IMG/VR virus record: IMGVR_UViG_3300033148_005125
Coordinates: 1 to 54,791 of that record
Length of the DNA: 54,791 nt
From: a virus
Reading direction: 5' to 3' (one strand)
Shown: positions 40,413-49,381 of the stretch, piece by piece
Layout of the letters: the number at the start of each line of letters is the position of its first letter
How positions within the stretch are numbered: position 1 is the stretch's first letter
Translations under genes and position numbers: made by a program
Notes under the pieces: generated by a model
What the model saw: the letters and a program-made list of their open reading frames with translations, nothing else
Databases searched by the model: none
What the model was told of the DNA's origin: nothing

Positions 40413-43139
40413 GTGGCTGAAAATATACATTTGAAATATTCAAATTTTTGTTTAGGTCCTAGAGCTACCACTTTTTGTAGTATTAATCAAGATGATGCTA
40501 CAACAATATTGAGAATTAAAAACTCTACTGGTGGTTTGCTTGGTGATTATTTTTTATCTTCTAATATTATAAATGAATTAATACATTTAGAATATGTTGG
40601 GCCTTCTAATCTAACTGAGGAAATAGATGGATTAACTTTTTTTACTATAGAAAAAGTAGATTCTACTAGATGTATTATAAAGCGATACGAAATGCGGACA
40701 AGCTCTAATCAATTAAATATGAAGCAACAAATCGTTAAATATACATCAGGTCTTTATTATTATGATATTAATGCTGCTGCGGTAGAACATTATGAGAGAA
40801 CTTTTTCTCTTCATAATCCTGGAGGAATAAATTATTTAAATATAAATAATACAAATAGGTTAACTTCAGGAACAAGATTATTTTTAGGGCCTAGTAGTGA
40901 TTCAGATAATGTCGGCGCTGCAGAGTTTGTTATAGTTAGTCATATAATAGGAAGCACAGTTTATTTGACATCCGATTTAGTTTATCAATATATTATAGGA
41001 GATCAAATTTCTTTTTATACTGATGTTTATTTGATAAGTAATTTAGGTATGGGTGGGGATACTTCTAGAGGAACTATATTTAAAGTTGATGCAGATAGTG
41101 GAAGTGTCAGTGATATAAATACCGATAAAGTTTATAGAAATATAAGTGCGGCGAGATGGTATCCTCTCAGTGAAACTGTAGCTTCTATAAGCAACAATAA
41201 TTTATTTTTTATAAATCCTTACGCTTCTTATTATAACTGGAAATCAGTGTTTTTAAATAATATAGAAGATGATAATTCAACTTTAATTTCTAATTATGAT
41301 GTAGTATTTGAAGACTATAATATATATCTTTTAGCTAATAAAAAAACTATAAGAGATGATGATGGTAATAGAACTACTGAGGATTGGGGCACTTGGTATA
41401 ATTATGTACCTAATGGTATAGTCCCCTATTCTAATAGTATTGAAATTTATGTTGATGATAATGTAATAATTGGAGATTTAGGTTCTATTACTTTATATGT
41501 AAAAGTAGTAGATCAATTTGGTGTTGGTCTTTCTGGTAAGACTGTTTATTTTACTATGAGCCCTGGTGGGCTTGGTTATTTTACCCCAGTGGGTGCTCAA
41601 GTTGATACAGATATAAATGGAGAGGCTAGTATTATTTTTACTTTTTATGGTGCCGGGGAAGAAGTTGAGAATAGGGATATAGAAATAATGTGTAAAACAG
41701 ATGGTTCATCAGCATCTTTTACTGGTAGCGCTTATATATGGAATTCTATAAAAATTTTTCAAGAATTAAAAGGATTAAATGAAGGAAGATTAGATGCTTG
41801 GGATGATGAATCTGATAGTGAATTAGGTATGATAGCCACTTATTCTGGTATCTCAAGTGAAAATGATATATTTACTAAATCTTTTTTTACTAATCCAGGT
41901 GGTGATTGGTCTCAAAACCCTCAAACAGCTGTACAGGTAGCTACCTATTTACCAGGAATAGTTGTTGGCGATGGTGAAGGACCAGTATATAGTTTTTCAG
42001 CACCTAGTTATTTTTCGAACCCAGATGTATTAAATCCTATGCCAAACAATTTACGACAAGTTGAAGAATTTAATAGTGTAGGTCAAGCAAGGCAGTTAAA
42101 GAATTTTAAATGTTTAACCGAGTATGATGCCGGCGCATTTAAATATGAGGAGCCTTATTCTATAGTACAACAAATAATAGAGTCTTTCGACCTACAACTT
42201 AGTCAGTTAAAAACAAGCGGTCATACATATTGGATTGGAGCAACACCTTATGATTATTTATGGACACATACCAATTTAGATCAATTTATATTTGTAGACG
42301 AAGCTATCCCAGCATTTTGGAGTGTAAAAAATTCAATAGATACAAATATTTGGATAAGACTGAGACCTTATGCTTATAGTTTATCACAAGCGACACTTAG
42401 AATGTTTGTTAGAGAAATTTGGTGGGCCGGAGATACAGGATATGTTGATGTATCTTCTCAATTATCTATAGATGATTTTGATGCTGGTGGTGGTGTATTA
42501 GGTTTAGAGGTAACTTATAATCCAATACAAGATTTTCATAATGATTCTATAGTATATGTTTTTATAGAGGTCTATGATATAGCACCAAGTCCTAATCGTA
42601 TTACAACAAATTATTGGTTTGAAGTAATACCAGATTATAAAGCACCTTATCTTGAAAATTTAAGCCCGAGCCGAGAGCAGGATAATGTTAATGTGGATAC
42701 TGATGTTTATTTTGAAATTAAAGATGATGGTGCAGGTGTAGATATAAATACTTTAGAACTATACATTAATTCAAGAATTGTTACACCAACAAGTATAATT
42801 AAAGTAAGTGATCATCACTACAAGGTTACTTATACACCTTCAACCAATTTCTTTTTTGATAAAAGAATTACAGTTGGAGTTATAGTTGATGATTTAACTG
42901 ATTATGATAATTGGTTAAATGATAGATATGCATTTTATACAATAGAAAGTGATGAAATATATTTTACAGAATTTTCACCTGGTGCTTGTAAGCGTGGTTT
43001 ATCAAGATTTACGGACGTCTCATTTCTCGCGCTGGGAATTGGTTCAGGTGTGGATAGAGATACTCTTAGATTACAAGTAAGAGAGAAGGATGTGACAGAT
43101 CAATCTACAATAGTACCGGTTATTTATAGAATATCTTAA
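40413..43139 (+). CDS. large fibre/adhesin-like tail protein, paralogue of the preceding gene, GTG start
   Basis: A 908-residue protein. GTG at 40413 follows AAAGGA. Residues about 1-310 share with the preceding protein the pattern AVEHY...SG-x-x-x-x-LGP-S...GDQISFY...EDDN-x-T-x-IS-x-YDV. Residues about 345-440 are a Big_1-like Ig domain (LYVKVVDQFGVGLSGKTVYF). Residues 450-740 are a distinct region with aromatic strands (IWIRLRPYAYSLSQATLRMF). Residues about 745-850 are an Ig-like domain (APYLENLSPSREQDNVNVDT, DDGAGVDINTLELYINSRIV), and a truncated copy follows (GSGVDRDTLRLQVREKDV). Likely a tail fibre or receptor-binding protein grown by duplication. Confidence 0.55.
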   Translation: MAENIHLKYSNFCLGPRATTFCSINQDDATTILRIKNSTGGLLGDYFLSSNIINELIHLEYVGPSNLTEEIDGLTFFTIEKVDSTRCIIKRYEMRTSSNQLNMKQQIVKYTSGLYYYDINAAAVEHYERTFSLHNPGGINYLNINNTNRLTSGTRLFLGPSSDSDNVGAAEFVIVSHIIGSTVYLTSDLVYQYIIGDQISFYTDVYLISNLGMGGDTSRGTIFKVDADSGSVSDINTDKVYRNISAARWYPLSETVASISNNNLFFINPYASYYNWKSVFLNNIEDDNSTLISNYDVVFEDYNIYLLANKKTIRDDDGNRTTEDWGTWYNYVPNGIVPYSNSIEIYVDDNVIIGDLGSITLYVKVVDQFGVGLSGKTVYFTMSPGGLGYFTPVGAQVDTDINGEASIIFTFYGAGEEVENRDIEIMCKTDGSSASFTGSAYIWNSIKIFQELKGLNEGRLDAWDDESDSELGMIATYSGISSENDIFTKSFFTNPGGDWSQNPQTAVQVATYLPGIVVGDGEGPVYSFSAPSYFSNPDVLNPMPNNLRQVEEFNSVGQARQLKNFKCLTEYDAGAFKYEEPYSIVQQIIESFDLQLSQLKTSGHTYWIGATPYDYLWTHTNLDQFIFVDEAIPAFWSVKNSIDTNIWIRLRPYAYSLSQATLRMFVREIWWAGDTGYVDVSSQLSIDDFDAGGGVLGLEVTYNPIQDFHNDSIVYVFIEVYDIAPSPNRITTNYWFEVIPDYKAPYLENLSPSREQDNVNVDTDVYFEIKDDGAGVDINTLELYINSRIVTPTSIIKVSDHHYKVTYTPSTNFFFDKRITVGVIVDDLTDYDNWLNDRYAFYTIESDEIYFTEFSPGACKRGLSRFTDVSFLALGIGSGVDRDTLRLQVREKDVTDQSTIVPVIYRIS

Positions 43140-43181
43140 ATAAATAATGTAACTTGTCTAATAGGTAGGAGGTAATGAAAC

Positions 43182-43832
43182 ATGGCGACACCAACAATAA
43201 CGTTTTTATTTAATAGTACTGATAGTGATATAGCTTATAGCGGAGCCGGGACCCCCAATGCTACTTATAGCGGTATAAATATCAATTCTGATAAATTAAT
43301 ATTTACTGGAGGTGGTATTCAAGATGATTTACTCACAATACCTACCTGTGCAAGTGGTACAAGATCTGCTACAATAAGACCCAGTGTTACAAGTTATGTT
43401 ATACCAGAAACTTATATTGAAAATTCATTGCTTATGACACATATACCATTAGTAGGTTATAATGCAAATAGATATTGTATGTGTGTATACGTAGATGGTA
43501 CGGCTACAAGTGATGTTTATTTAGAGGCGTGGGATGATAACACACTTTCTACAACCAACCTACCAGTTCTTCAAGGATCTGCAAATTCCAGTAATGAAAG
43601 TTATGTTAATGCTATAAGAACAACTGCTTCTGCGCCGCCTTGGGGACCAGGTTGGGATGGAAACAGTGCTGGAGCAGCTTTTTTAAGAGGTACAAGTGAT
43701 AGAGTAGCTCTGTCAAACACTTCTACGGTGACTGACAAGGCTCTTTATTTTAATATTTATATACGCTTAGAGACAGATTCATCTACATTTCATAATACGC
43801 CAGTATTGGCATTTAGATATTTATATACTTAA
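43182..43832 (+). CDS. small beta-sandwich tail protein
   Basis: A 216-residue protein with GTAGGAGG upstream, after a gap holding a weak TAACTTGT-type element. It is strand-rich with Thr/Ser (TITFLFNSTDSDIAYSGAGT). YLEAWDDNTLSTTNLPVL, a WG-P-W-D loop and a C-terminal FRYLYT strand match the style of the 44311 protein (RLTAWDDATHSTTLNEI, VLHYSYT). The two are probably paralogues, decorating the tail tip or fibre. No enzymatic motif. Confidence 0.5.
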   Translation: MATPTITFLFNSTDSDIAYSGAGTPNATYSGININSDKLIFTGGGIQDDLLTIPTCASGTRSATIRPSVTSYVIPETYIENSLLMTHIPLVGYNANRYCMCVYVDGTATSDVYLEAWDDNTLSTTNLPVLQGSANSSNESYVNAIRTTASAPPWGPGWDGNSAGAAFLRGTSDRVALSNTSTVTDKALYFNIYIRLETDSSTFHNTPVLAFRYLYT

Positions 43833-43851
43833 AGTTAAGGGAGAGGGGACA

Positions 43852-44295
43852 ATGAATAATTTTAAACATATGACTAAGGAAGATGGAAAGATTTATGGAA
43901 GACATAATGTGGTAACTAGTGTTAATCCACATCAATGTCATTTTGTAGCAGAATATCCAGACGGTAAAATTATAAAAGGAAATAATTTGTTTACAACTGG
44001 TTGGGATAATATTCCTAATGGTTTATCAATGTTAAGATATGTTTTAAGTACTGGGCATTTAATTCAGATACCAAGGTTTAAAGCATACTTACCTTTAATA
44101 GAAACAAGTCTTGGTATGGATGGAAGTAGAGTTTTTCATTCAATAAATGTTAAATGTTTAGGTAATAAAGAGGTTATAATTTATAGAATAATTTTAAGAC
44201 GGGATAATATTTCCAAACTTAAAATAGGTGATGTGGTTATGGGTAAAGAAAAAAGACCAAAAGAATTTAATAAGTCTTGGAAATTTACAAGTTAA
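43852..44295 (+). CDS. unknown protein between two paralogous tail genes
   Basis: A 147-residue protein with GGGAGAGGGG upstream. Mixed alpha/beta: it starts MNNFKHMTKEDGKIYGRHNV, with CHFVAEYPDGKIIKGNNLFT in the middle and a basic C-terminus (GKEKRPKEFNKSWKFTS). EYPDG...NLF...W might be a short hairpin. It is less Thr/Ser-rich and more basic than its neighbours. No relative is recognised. Confidence 0.45.
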   Translation: MNNFKHMTKEDGKIYGRHNVVTSVNPHQCHFVAEYPDGKIIKGNNLFTTGWDNIPNGLSMLRYVLSTGHLIQIPRFKAYLPLIETSLGMDGSRVFHSINVKCLGNKEVIIYRIILRRDNISKLKIGDVVMGKEKRPKEFNKSWKFTS

Positions 44296-44310
44296 AAGGA
44301 GAATTAAATC

Positions 44311-45015
44311 ATGGCAGTAACTATAGAAACTAAATTTTATGAAGAACAAGATGAAGACACTCCTGGTGATTGGGAAGTAGGAGAATGGCATACATTATCT
44401 AAAATAGTGTTTACAAGTCCTAATATGGATAGTCCTAATACAGTTGGAACTAGATCTCATATTTTGCCCGGCGGTGGAGTAGATCTGGGACTTTGGTATG
44501 AGGACACATCATATATGTATAGAATAGCTGACTGCCAACAAGTTACATGGGAGCAATACACAAATTGTAGTGGTACTTTGGTTAGTGGAACATGTGTAAG
44601 TGGTAGTGGTTATAGTTGTTTTTGCCAATCTAATTCCGTTAATTTCCAACTGACAGCAGGTGAATGTTATGATTGTAGATTAACAGCGTGGGATGATGCA
44701 ACCCACAGTACTACCCTCAATGAAATTATTCTAGGACAACATTGTAGAGTGTCTGCTTTTGCTTTTAATTACGAAGGTATTGATTTTCAAAATCCATCAG
44801 CCGTAAATGTTGTTCATGCGCCTGTTTATAATAATGTATTGCAAGGTAATGTAGGTGGTAAATATTATGGAGATTTTGATATGGTTTATAGGGCAGCCGG
44901 TGGCGGAACAACCGGAGATTATTTAATATTTAAGCCAATGTTGGATGGTTTACATTCTGGAATTAGTTACGGTGTTCATGATTTTGTGATTGTGCTTCAT
45001 TATTCATACACGTAA
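44311..45015 (+). CDS. beta-sandwich tail protein with several cysteines
   Basis: A 234-residue protein with AAAAGGAGAA upstream. Seven or more cysteines cluster in residues 75-140 (CQQVTWEQYTNCSGTLVSGT, then GYSCFCQS, ECYDCRLTAWDD). The AWDDATHSTT motif and the last strand (FVIVLHYSYT) link it to the 43182 product and, more loosely, to the end of the 46672 product. Likely a structural domain at a fibre or tail tip, perhaps stabilised by disulphides or zinc. Confidence 0.5.
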   Translation: MAVTIETKFYEEQDEDTPGDWEVGEWHTLSKIVFTSPNMDSPNTVGTRSHILPGGGVDLGLWYEDTSYMYRIADCQQVTWEQYTNCSGTLVSGTCVSGSGYSCFCQSNSVNFQLTAGECYDCRLTAWDDATHSTTLNEIILGQHCRVSAFAFNYEGIDFQNPSAVNVVHAPVYNNVLQGNVGGKYYGDFDMVYRAAGGGTTGDYLIFKPMLDGLHSGISYGVHDFVIVLHYSYT

Positions 45016-45029
45016 TATAGGAGAGGTAA

Positions 45030-46604
45030 ATGCCGGATGGTACAAATAATATATATATTGACGCTACTTTCTCTACAACTTCTGATAATGAAGAGGATGT
45101 TACTAGTGAATTAACTTTAGCAGATGCTGATGTGATCGGCGCATATAATATGCCGGTTATCTATACAACAGCAGTTCTTACTCCGGCAGAACAATTAGTT
45201 AATGTTATATATTCCACAGGTACTGGCACAGTGAGTGGAACTGTAGAAAGATATATAGAATATACCATAAGCCCTTCTGTGAGTGGAATTTATACAAGTT
45301 TAATTGATTATACTATTGGAGCAACAATATCTGGTAGTTCAAGTAAATATGTTGATTGTTTTCTAGCAGGTTATACTGGAATTTCTGGAGTTCCAAATAT
45401 AATACCTGCTGTACAAAACACACTGATTGATTATATTGTAGGTCAGACATTTAATGAATTAGATATAAATATTAACACCTTTTATTGGAACTGGCCAGTT
45501 TTTTCTGGTATAGTAAGTTTTCCAACACAATATACATATTTACCTGGAATAAATACAAGTATAGATAGAACAGCATACATTACTTTAGGCTCGCCATCTA
45601 CAATGTATTCTGGAACACAAACTGGCTATGTGAATGTAGAATTTGCTGGTTGGGTAAATTACCCATTGGAATTTGATTTATATTGTACATTACAAGACAC
45701 AAAATATATTGATTCAGAACTTACAGTTATAAGTGGTGCAGTTAATTTTTACTTGTCAGATATTATATGTGCTGTGTCTGGTACACAAAATTTTGATTTT
45801 GAAACTTATTGTTGTTTAGAAAATTTTTCTAAAATATATTCAGAATTAACAGTCATACTTGGTTCGGTAGATAAATTGAATTGTGATTTTTATTGTTCCG
45901 GCCAAACTGTAGATTATTTAAGTTTTGATATAGATTTACTATCTTTAAAAATTTCAAATTTTTTACCAATAGAAGAAGATTACGCTTATGTTAATGATGG
46001 CATCTCGGTTGATATAACAGATGATGTTTATAATGTTTTAACATCGATGTCAGGAATTCCTTGTTCTGGAACTTGTTGTTTAAAAGTGGATGATGAGGTT
46101 GTTCCAGTAACATTTTCAGGTATAACTGATGGTTATACGATGTATTATAATCCAGTCGATAATTTTAGTTCATTAACAGGAAGCACAACATTTACAGTTC
46201 ACGCAGAAAATTCTAATGGTGATATTTTAGAGAGAGATTATTATCTAACTTATGGTTATTTAGTTGATTATGATAACATAGATAGAATAGGTTTTGATTA
46301 TGGTATTGATACACAAGTTCTTGTAAGAATGTCAGCAGAGAATTTAGCCACGTGCCCTAAGTATTCTGCTGATGCTTATTGGTTTGAAACGAGAGATTAT
46401 TTCCAAAAAGATTTAAATGTAAGTATTATTGGGGAATTACCTGATATTATATCCGATGAAGTTAGTTTGGGAGCGTCAATTAATCCTCAATCAACAGCAT
46501 TTTTCTACGGTAAAATATTTAGAGTAGTACTAAATGCTAAGGATTTTACAGGTAATGAAATGGAATCTTATGAATTTGAATTTAAAATAGAAGATGTTTC
46601 ATAA
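45030..46604 (+). CDS. repetitive Ig-like tail fibre protein
   Basis: A 524-residue protein with GGAGAGG upstream. Residues 60-300 contain short related repeats: YCTLQDTKYIDSELTVISGA, then CCLENFSKIYSELTVILGSV, with a D-x-YC...SELTVI-x-G core; an earlier set reads SLIDYTIGATISG and TLIDYIVGQTFNE. Residues about 305-410 are an Ig-like domain (YVNDGISVDITDDVYNVLTS, YNPVDNFSS) resembling those of the 40413 product. The C-terminal 110 residues are another beta domain. The layout is a rod of repeated small domains, as expected of a side fibre. No enzymatic motif. Confidence 0.5.
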   Translation: MPDGTNNIYIDATFSTTSDNEEDVTSELTLADADVIGAYNMPVIYTTAVLTPAEQLVNVIYSTGTGTVSGTVERYIEYTISPSVSGIYTSLIDYTIGATISGSSSKYVDCFLAGYTGISGVPNIIPAVQNTLIDYIVGQTFNELDININTFYWNWPVFSGIVSFPTQYTYLPGINTSIDRTAYITLGSPSTMYSGTQTGYVNVEFAGWVNYPLEFDLYCTLQDTKYIDSELTVISGAVNFYLSDIICAVSGTQNFDFETYCCLENFSKIYSELTVILGSVDKLNCDFYCSGQTVDYLSFDIDLLSLKISNFLPIEEDYAYVNDGISVDITDDVYNVLTSMSGIPCSGTCCLKVDDEVVPVTFSGITDGYTMYYNPVDNFSSLTGSTTFTVHAENSNGDILERDYYLTYGYLVDYDNIDRIGFDYGIDTQVLVRMSAENLATCPKYSADAYWFETRDYFQKDLNVSIIGELPDIISDEVSLGASINPQSTAFFYGKIFRVVLNAKDFTGNEMESYEFEFKIEDVS

Positions 46605-46605
46605 T

Positions 46606-46648
46606 AATTTAACCTCATAATAAATAAAGGGTTGATTTTTTTAATCCT
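46606..46648 (+). terminator. TAACCT-type element with a weak terminator-like hairpin
   Basis: The 67-base gap begins right after the previous stop with AATTTAACCTCATAATAAAT, related to the elements at 4168 and 48224. AGGGTT (46628-46633) can pair with AATCCT (46643-46648), one G-U included, around a T-rich loop. It is weak alone. Its recurrence in other gaps argues for a function. Confidence 0.35.
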
Positions 46649-46671
46649 ATAAAAAAGAAGGAGGAATTAAT

Positions 46672-48204
46672 ATGGCTGCTATAACTAGATGGTGTGAATA
46701 TTCTGTGGCCGCAGAAGGAGTAATAAGTGAAGGTGGTGCCACAATATCAGGAGTAGGAACTCGTGGTTATGTGCTGGCTAATTCTAGTGTGGGAGACTCA
46801 TTTAGTTTAGGGTCATCTAATAATAGATTATATATTGATTTAGATGGTGATACTTCTACATATGTTACATTAGTTAGTGGAACTGATACAGATCCCAGAT
46901 CAGTTGCAAGAGATATAACTGAAAAAATACATGCTACCGGAAAATCAGGCGGGTATGAAAATGCTCAGTGTGTTTGGGAGAATAATAAATTAAAAATCTA
47001 TTCTGGAACTCTTGGTTCAAGTAGTTCAGTTGCAGTTTCAAGTGGTACTAACACAGCACATTTAGAGTTAGGTTTTGGGTCTAAAACTGAAACTGGCGGG
47101 TCAGCATCAGGTAATACTTATGTTGGTGGATTAACTACAAGTGGTACTTATAGTGGATTTTTAGATGAAACGTATCGTATTTTAATAAATAAAGAATTAC
47201 AAATAGGAACGCCAAGTAAAGGTGGAGGTAATAGTTATTTAGGTACTATATCTACTGGGGGTGTATTTCAACACGGCAGTAATATAACTTACGTCATTAG
47301 TATAGATATAACAAATGGTTCTACTATGGGAGCTGGTACTGGTAATGTTCCAAGTATGTCTTGGACATCAACTGGTAGTGCTGATGATGGTGGTCCTATA
47401 GAACTTTTATTCCCTAATTATTGGTACAAACTTGGGACTAAAGGAGTCATGGTTAAATTTACTGATGCTGTATTTAATACCTGTGATCCAGCTTGGACTA
47501 TTATTTGTACTTATGCATCTGAGGCAGTAACTGGTAATGCTCAGGCGGCAGCAGGAACTGCAAAATATATTTGGTCAAGTACTAGAGGAGATGATGCTGC
47601 AGCTGCAATTACAACCTCAGACGCATCTTTTGTTAGATTAGGAACCAGAGGCGTTTATGTAAAATGGACTGGCTCTGGTAATTTTTTAGCTGGTGATGAG
47701 TTCTATGTAATTTGTAAAGCACCACAACCAACTAGTTATGGTATTACAACACTAAATTATGGAAATGTTACTGTTAGCACAAACAGTGCCGTGAAATGTG
47801 TTATGTTTGAGATTATGAGTGGTGGTGTAGAGATGTCTACTGTTAAATTTGGTTTACAAAGTCACGGTACCTTTTCTCATCATGATGCTGGAAGTTTAGA
47901 TACAGAATTTCATTTTGGTACAATAGGTCCTGGTAATAATGCTGGAACAGGTTCTATTGATGGGAAAGAATGGCGTGCAAATGTTACAGCTACAGATATA
48001 AGTAGTGATACTCCACCAAGTTATTTATATGCAACCAAACAAGACTTGGCCGTAGTTGCCGATGCTGATAATAGCGAAGCCATTGGAGCGAGTCATCATA
48101 TGGGAATGGTAGCTGATCCTCTATTTTTGTCAATAAAATTAGGTAGTTCGGAAGTAGGAGCAAATAGTCAAATTAATTATCGCTGCTATTTCGATTATAG
48201 TTAG
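46672..48204 (+). CDS. structural protein with a flagellin/FliD IN-like domain
   Basis: A 510-residue protein with AAGAAGGAGG upstream, following a gap with a hairpin. Residues about 45-140 carry LYIDLDGDTSTYVTLVSGTD, RSVARDITEKIHATGKSGGY, then NKLKIYSGTLGSSSSVAVSS and LELGFG. This is the same layout as in the 36590 product. The middle has repeated phrases (AWTIICTYASEAVTGNAQAA; RLGTRGVYVKWTGSGNF), suggesting duplicated beta units. The end reads INYRCYFDYS, as in the 43182/44311 family. Ends with TAG. Probably a fibre or tail-tip structural protein. Confidence 0.5.
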   Translation: MAAITRWCEYSVAAEGVISEGGATISGVGTRGYVLANSSVGDSFSLGSSNNRLYIDLDGDTSTYVTLVSGTDTDPRSVARDITEKIHATGKSGGYENAQCVWENNKLKIYSGTLGSSSSVAVSSGTNTAHLELGFGSKTETGGSASGNTYVGGLTTSGTYSGFLDETYRILINKELQIGTPSKGGGNSYLGTISTGGVFQHGSNITYVISIDITNGSTMGAGTGNVPSMSWTSTGSADDGGPIELLFPNYWYKLGTKGVMVKFTDAVFNTCDPAWTIICTYASEAVTGNAQAAAGTAKYIWSSTRGDDAAAAITTSDASFVRLGTRGVYVKWTGSGNFLAGDEFYVICKAPQPTSYGITTLNYGNVTVSTNSAVKCVMFEIMSGGVEMSTVKFGLQSHGTFSHHDAGSLDTEFHFGTIGPGNNAGTGSIDGKEWRANVTATDISSDTPPSYLYATKQDLAVVADADNSEAIGASHHMGMVADPLFLSIKLGSSEVGANSQINYRCYFDYS

Positions 48205-48223
48205 AAAGTTTATTCTGGTATTA

Positions 48224-48268
48224 AACTAACCTCTCTATAATATAGAAGGGATATTTTCCCTTTCTAAT
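48224..48268 (+). terminator. TAACCTCT element followed by an AAGGGA/TCCCTT hairpin
   Basis: AACTAACCTCTCTATAATAT (from 48224) repeats the first bases of the element at 4168. Just downstream, AAGGGA pairs with TCCCTT around a short T-rich loop (about 48246-48266), followed by TTCTAATAAATT. This looks like a terminator separating the fibre genes from the endonuclease gene. It could equally be a promoter plus processing hairpin. Confidence 0.4.
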
Positions 48269-48289
48269 AAATTATACGGAGGTGTTAAA

Positions 48290-49381
48290 ATGAATTTATG
48301 TAAATGTGGTTGTGGTAGAGAGATAAGAGAAGGTAACTTATATATTCATGGACATAATAGACGTGGATTAGTAAGTTATACTTCTGGTGAAAAGTGGGCG
48401 ATAGAATATGATTGTTGTGTTTCATGTGGTGATATAAAATATGAGCATCAAGGTAATGGATTATGTAAAAGGTGTTATTCAAAAAGTTTTTATCAATTAA
48501 AAAAATCTAGTGTTGGTAAATGGGCAAAAGATTATGATTATTGTGTAGATTGTGGTAGAATTGATAGACCTCATAAAGCAAATGGTCGTTGTAGTACTTG
48601 TTATACAAATTATTTCAACAGACAAAAAGGTATTAAAAAAAGAAATTTTGGCGCTTGGTCTTGGTATTATGATAAATGTCAAAAATGTGGAACCACAGAA
48701 AGACCCCATGCTGTTGAAGGATTATGTTGTGATTGTCATGAAGCTTCAAAAAGGGATTTTTCAGATGGTTATGAAATATGTCCAGTATGTAGTGCAAAAG
48801 TTTTAAACTTAAATCAACATATATCTATGCGTGCTAAGAAATGTGAACAACATAAAAAGTATCAACATGATTTGTTTGAAATATATTTCAAAAGTGATTT
48901 AGGAATGGATGATATAGCAAAGGAATTAAAAATGGATAGACACGCCATATCAAAGAATTTTACAAAATTTTTTGGAAAGGAAAAAACAATTAAACGTAAT
49001 CAATTAGTAAAAAGTTGTTTATGTTCTGAAAAAGCCGCTTTAAATTTTAATAATAAAAATAGATTTGGAACCGTTTCATATTATGATTCATTAAACAATG
49101 GTAAGGTCAGATTTAGATCTAAATTAGAAAAACAATTTGCAGAATTTCTTGATGGGTCTGGAGTCAAGTGGGTCTATGAACACAAAGCATTTCCTTATAT
49201 TGATAAAAAAGGAAAGCGACGGACCTACACTCCAGATTTTTATTTTGTAGATGAAGATCGTTATGTTGAGGTAAAAGGATATAAAAAAGATATAGATGAA
49301 TATAAAGTTAACAAACTTAAAGAAATAGGAATAAATATAATAATGATAGGAAAAGGAGAATTCAAAAATGCCACTATTTGA
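48290..49381 (+). CDS. free-standing homing-type endonuclease: zinc fingers, HTH and PD-(D/E)XK nuclease
   Basis: A 363-residue protein with CGGAGGTG upstream. Three near-identical modules have the pattern C-x2-CG-x8-G-x3-C-x2-CY/H: C43/C46/C59/C62, C85/C88/C101/C104 and C130/C133/C146/C149. A C164/C167/H177/C185 knuckle follows. Residues about 205-226 (MDDIAKELKMDRHAISKNFT) are a helix-turn-helix. The C-terminus is a PD-(D/E)XK-like nuclease: RFRSKLEKQFAEFL with E280, E297, TPDF with D316, and EVKG with E327 and K329. This architecture is that of phage homing endonucleases, which cut a cognate site to spread. It interrupts a structural operon but keeps phage-like codon use. No intron is seen around it. 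Confidence 0.8.
   Translation: MNLCKCGCGREIREGNLYIHGHNRRGLVSYTSGEKWAIEYDCCVSCGDIKYEHQGNGLCKRCYSKSFYQLKKSSVGKWAKDYDYCVDCGRIDRPHKANGRCSTCYTNYFNRQKGIKKRNFGAWSWYYDKCQKCGTTERPHAVEGLCCDCHEASKRDFSDGYEICPVCSAKVLNLNQHISMRAKKCEQHKKYQHDLFEIYFKSDLGMDDIAKELKMDRHAISKNFTKFFGKEKTIKRNQLVKSCLCSEKAALNFNNKNRFGTVSYYDSLNNGKVRFRSKLEKQFAEFLDGSGVKWVYEHKAFPYIDKKGKRRTYTPDFYFVDEDRYVEVKGYKKDIDEYKVNKLKEIGINIIMIGKGEFKNATI

Noticed and set aside
48290-49381. Endonuclease gene as part of a group I intron
   Set aside because: The neighbouring genes are complete on both sides and no intron core elements or split exon could be seen.
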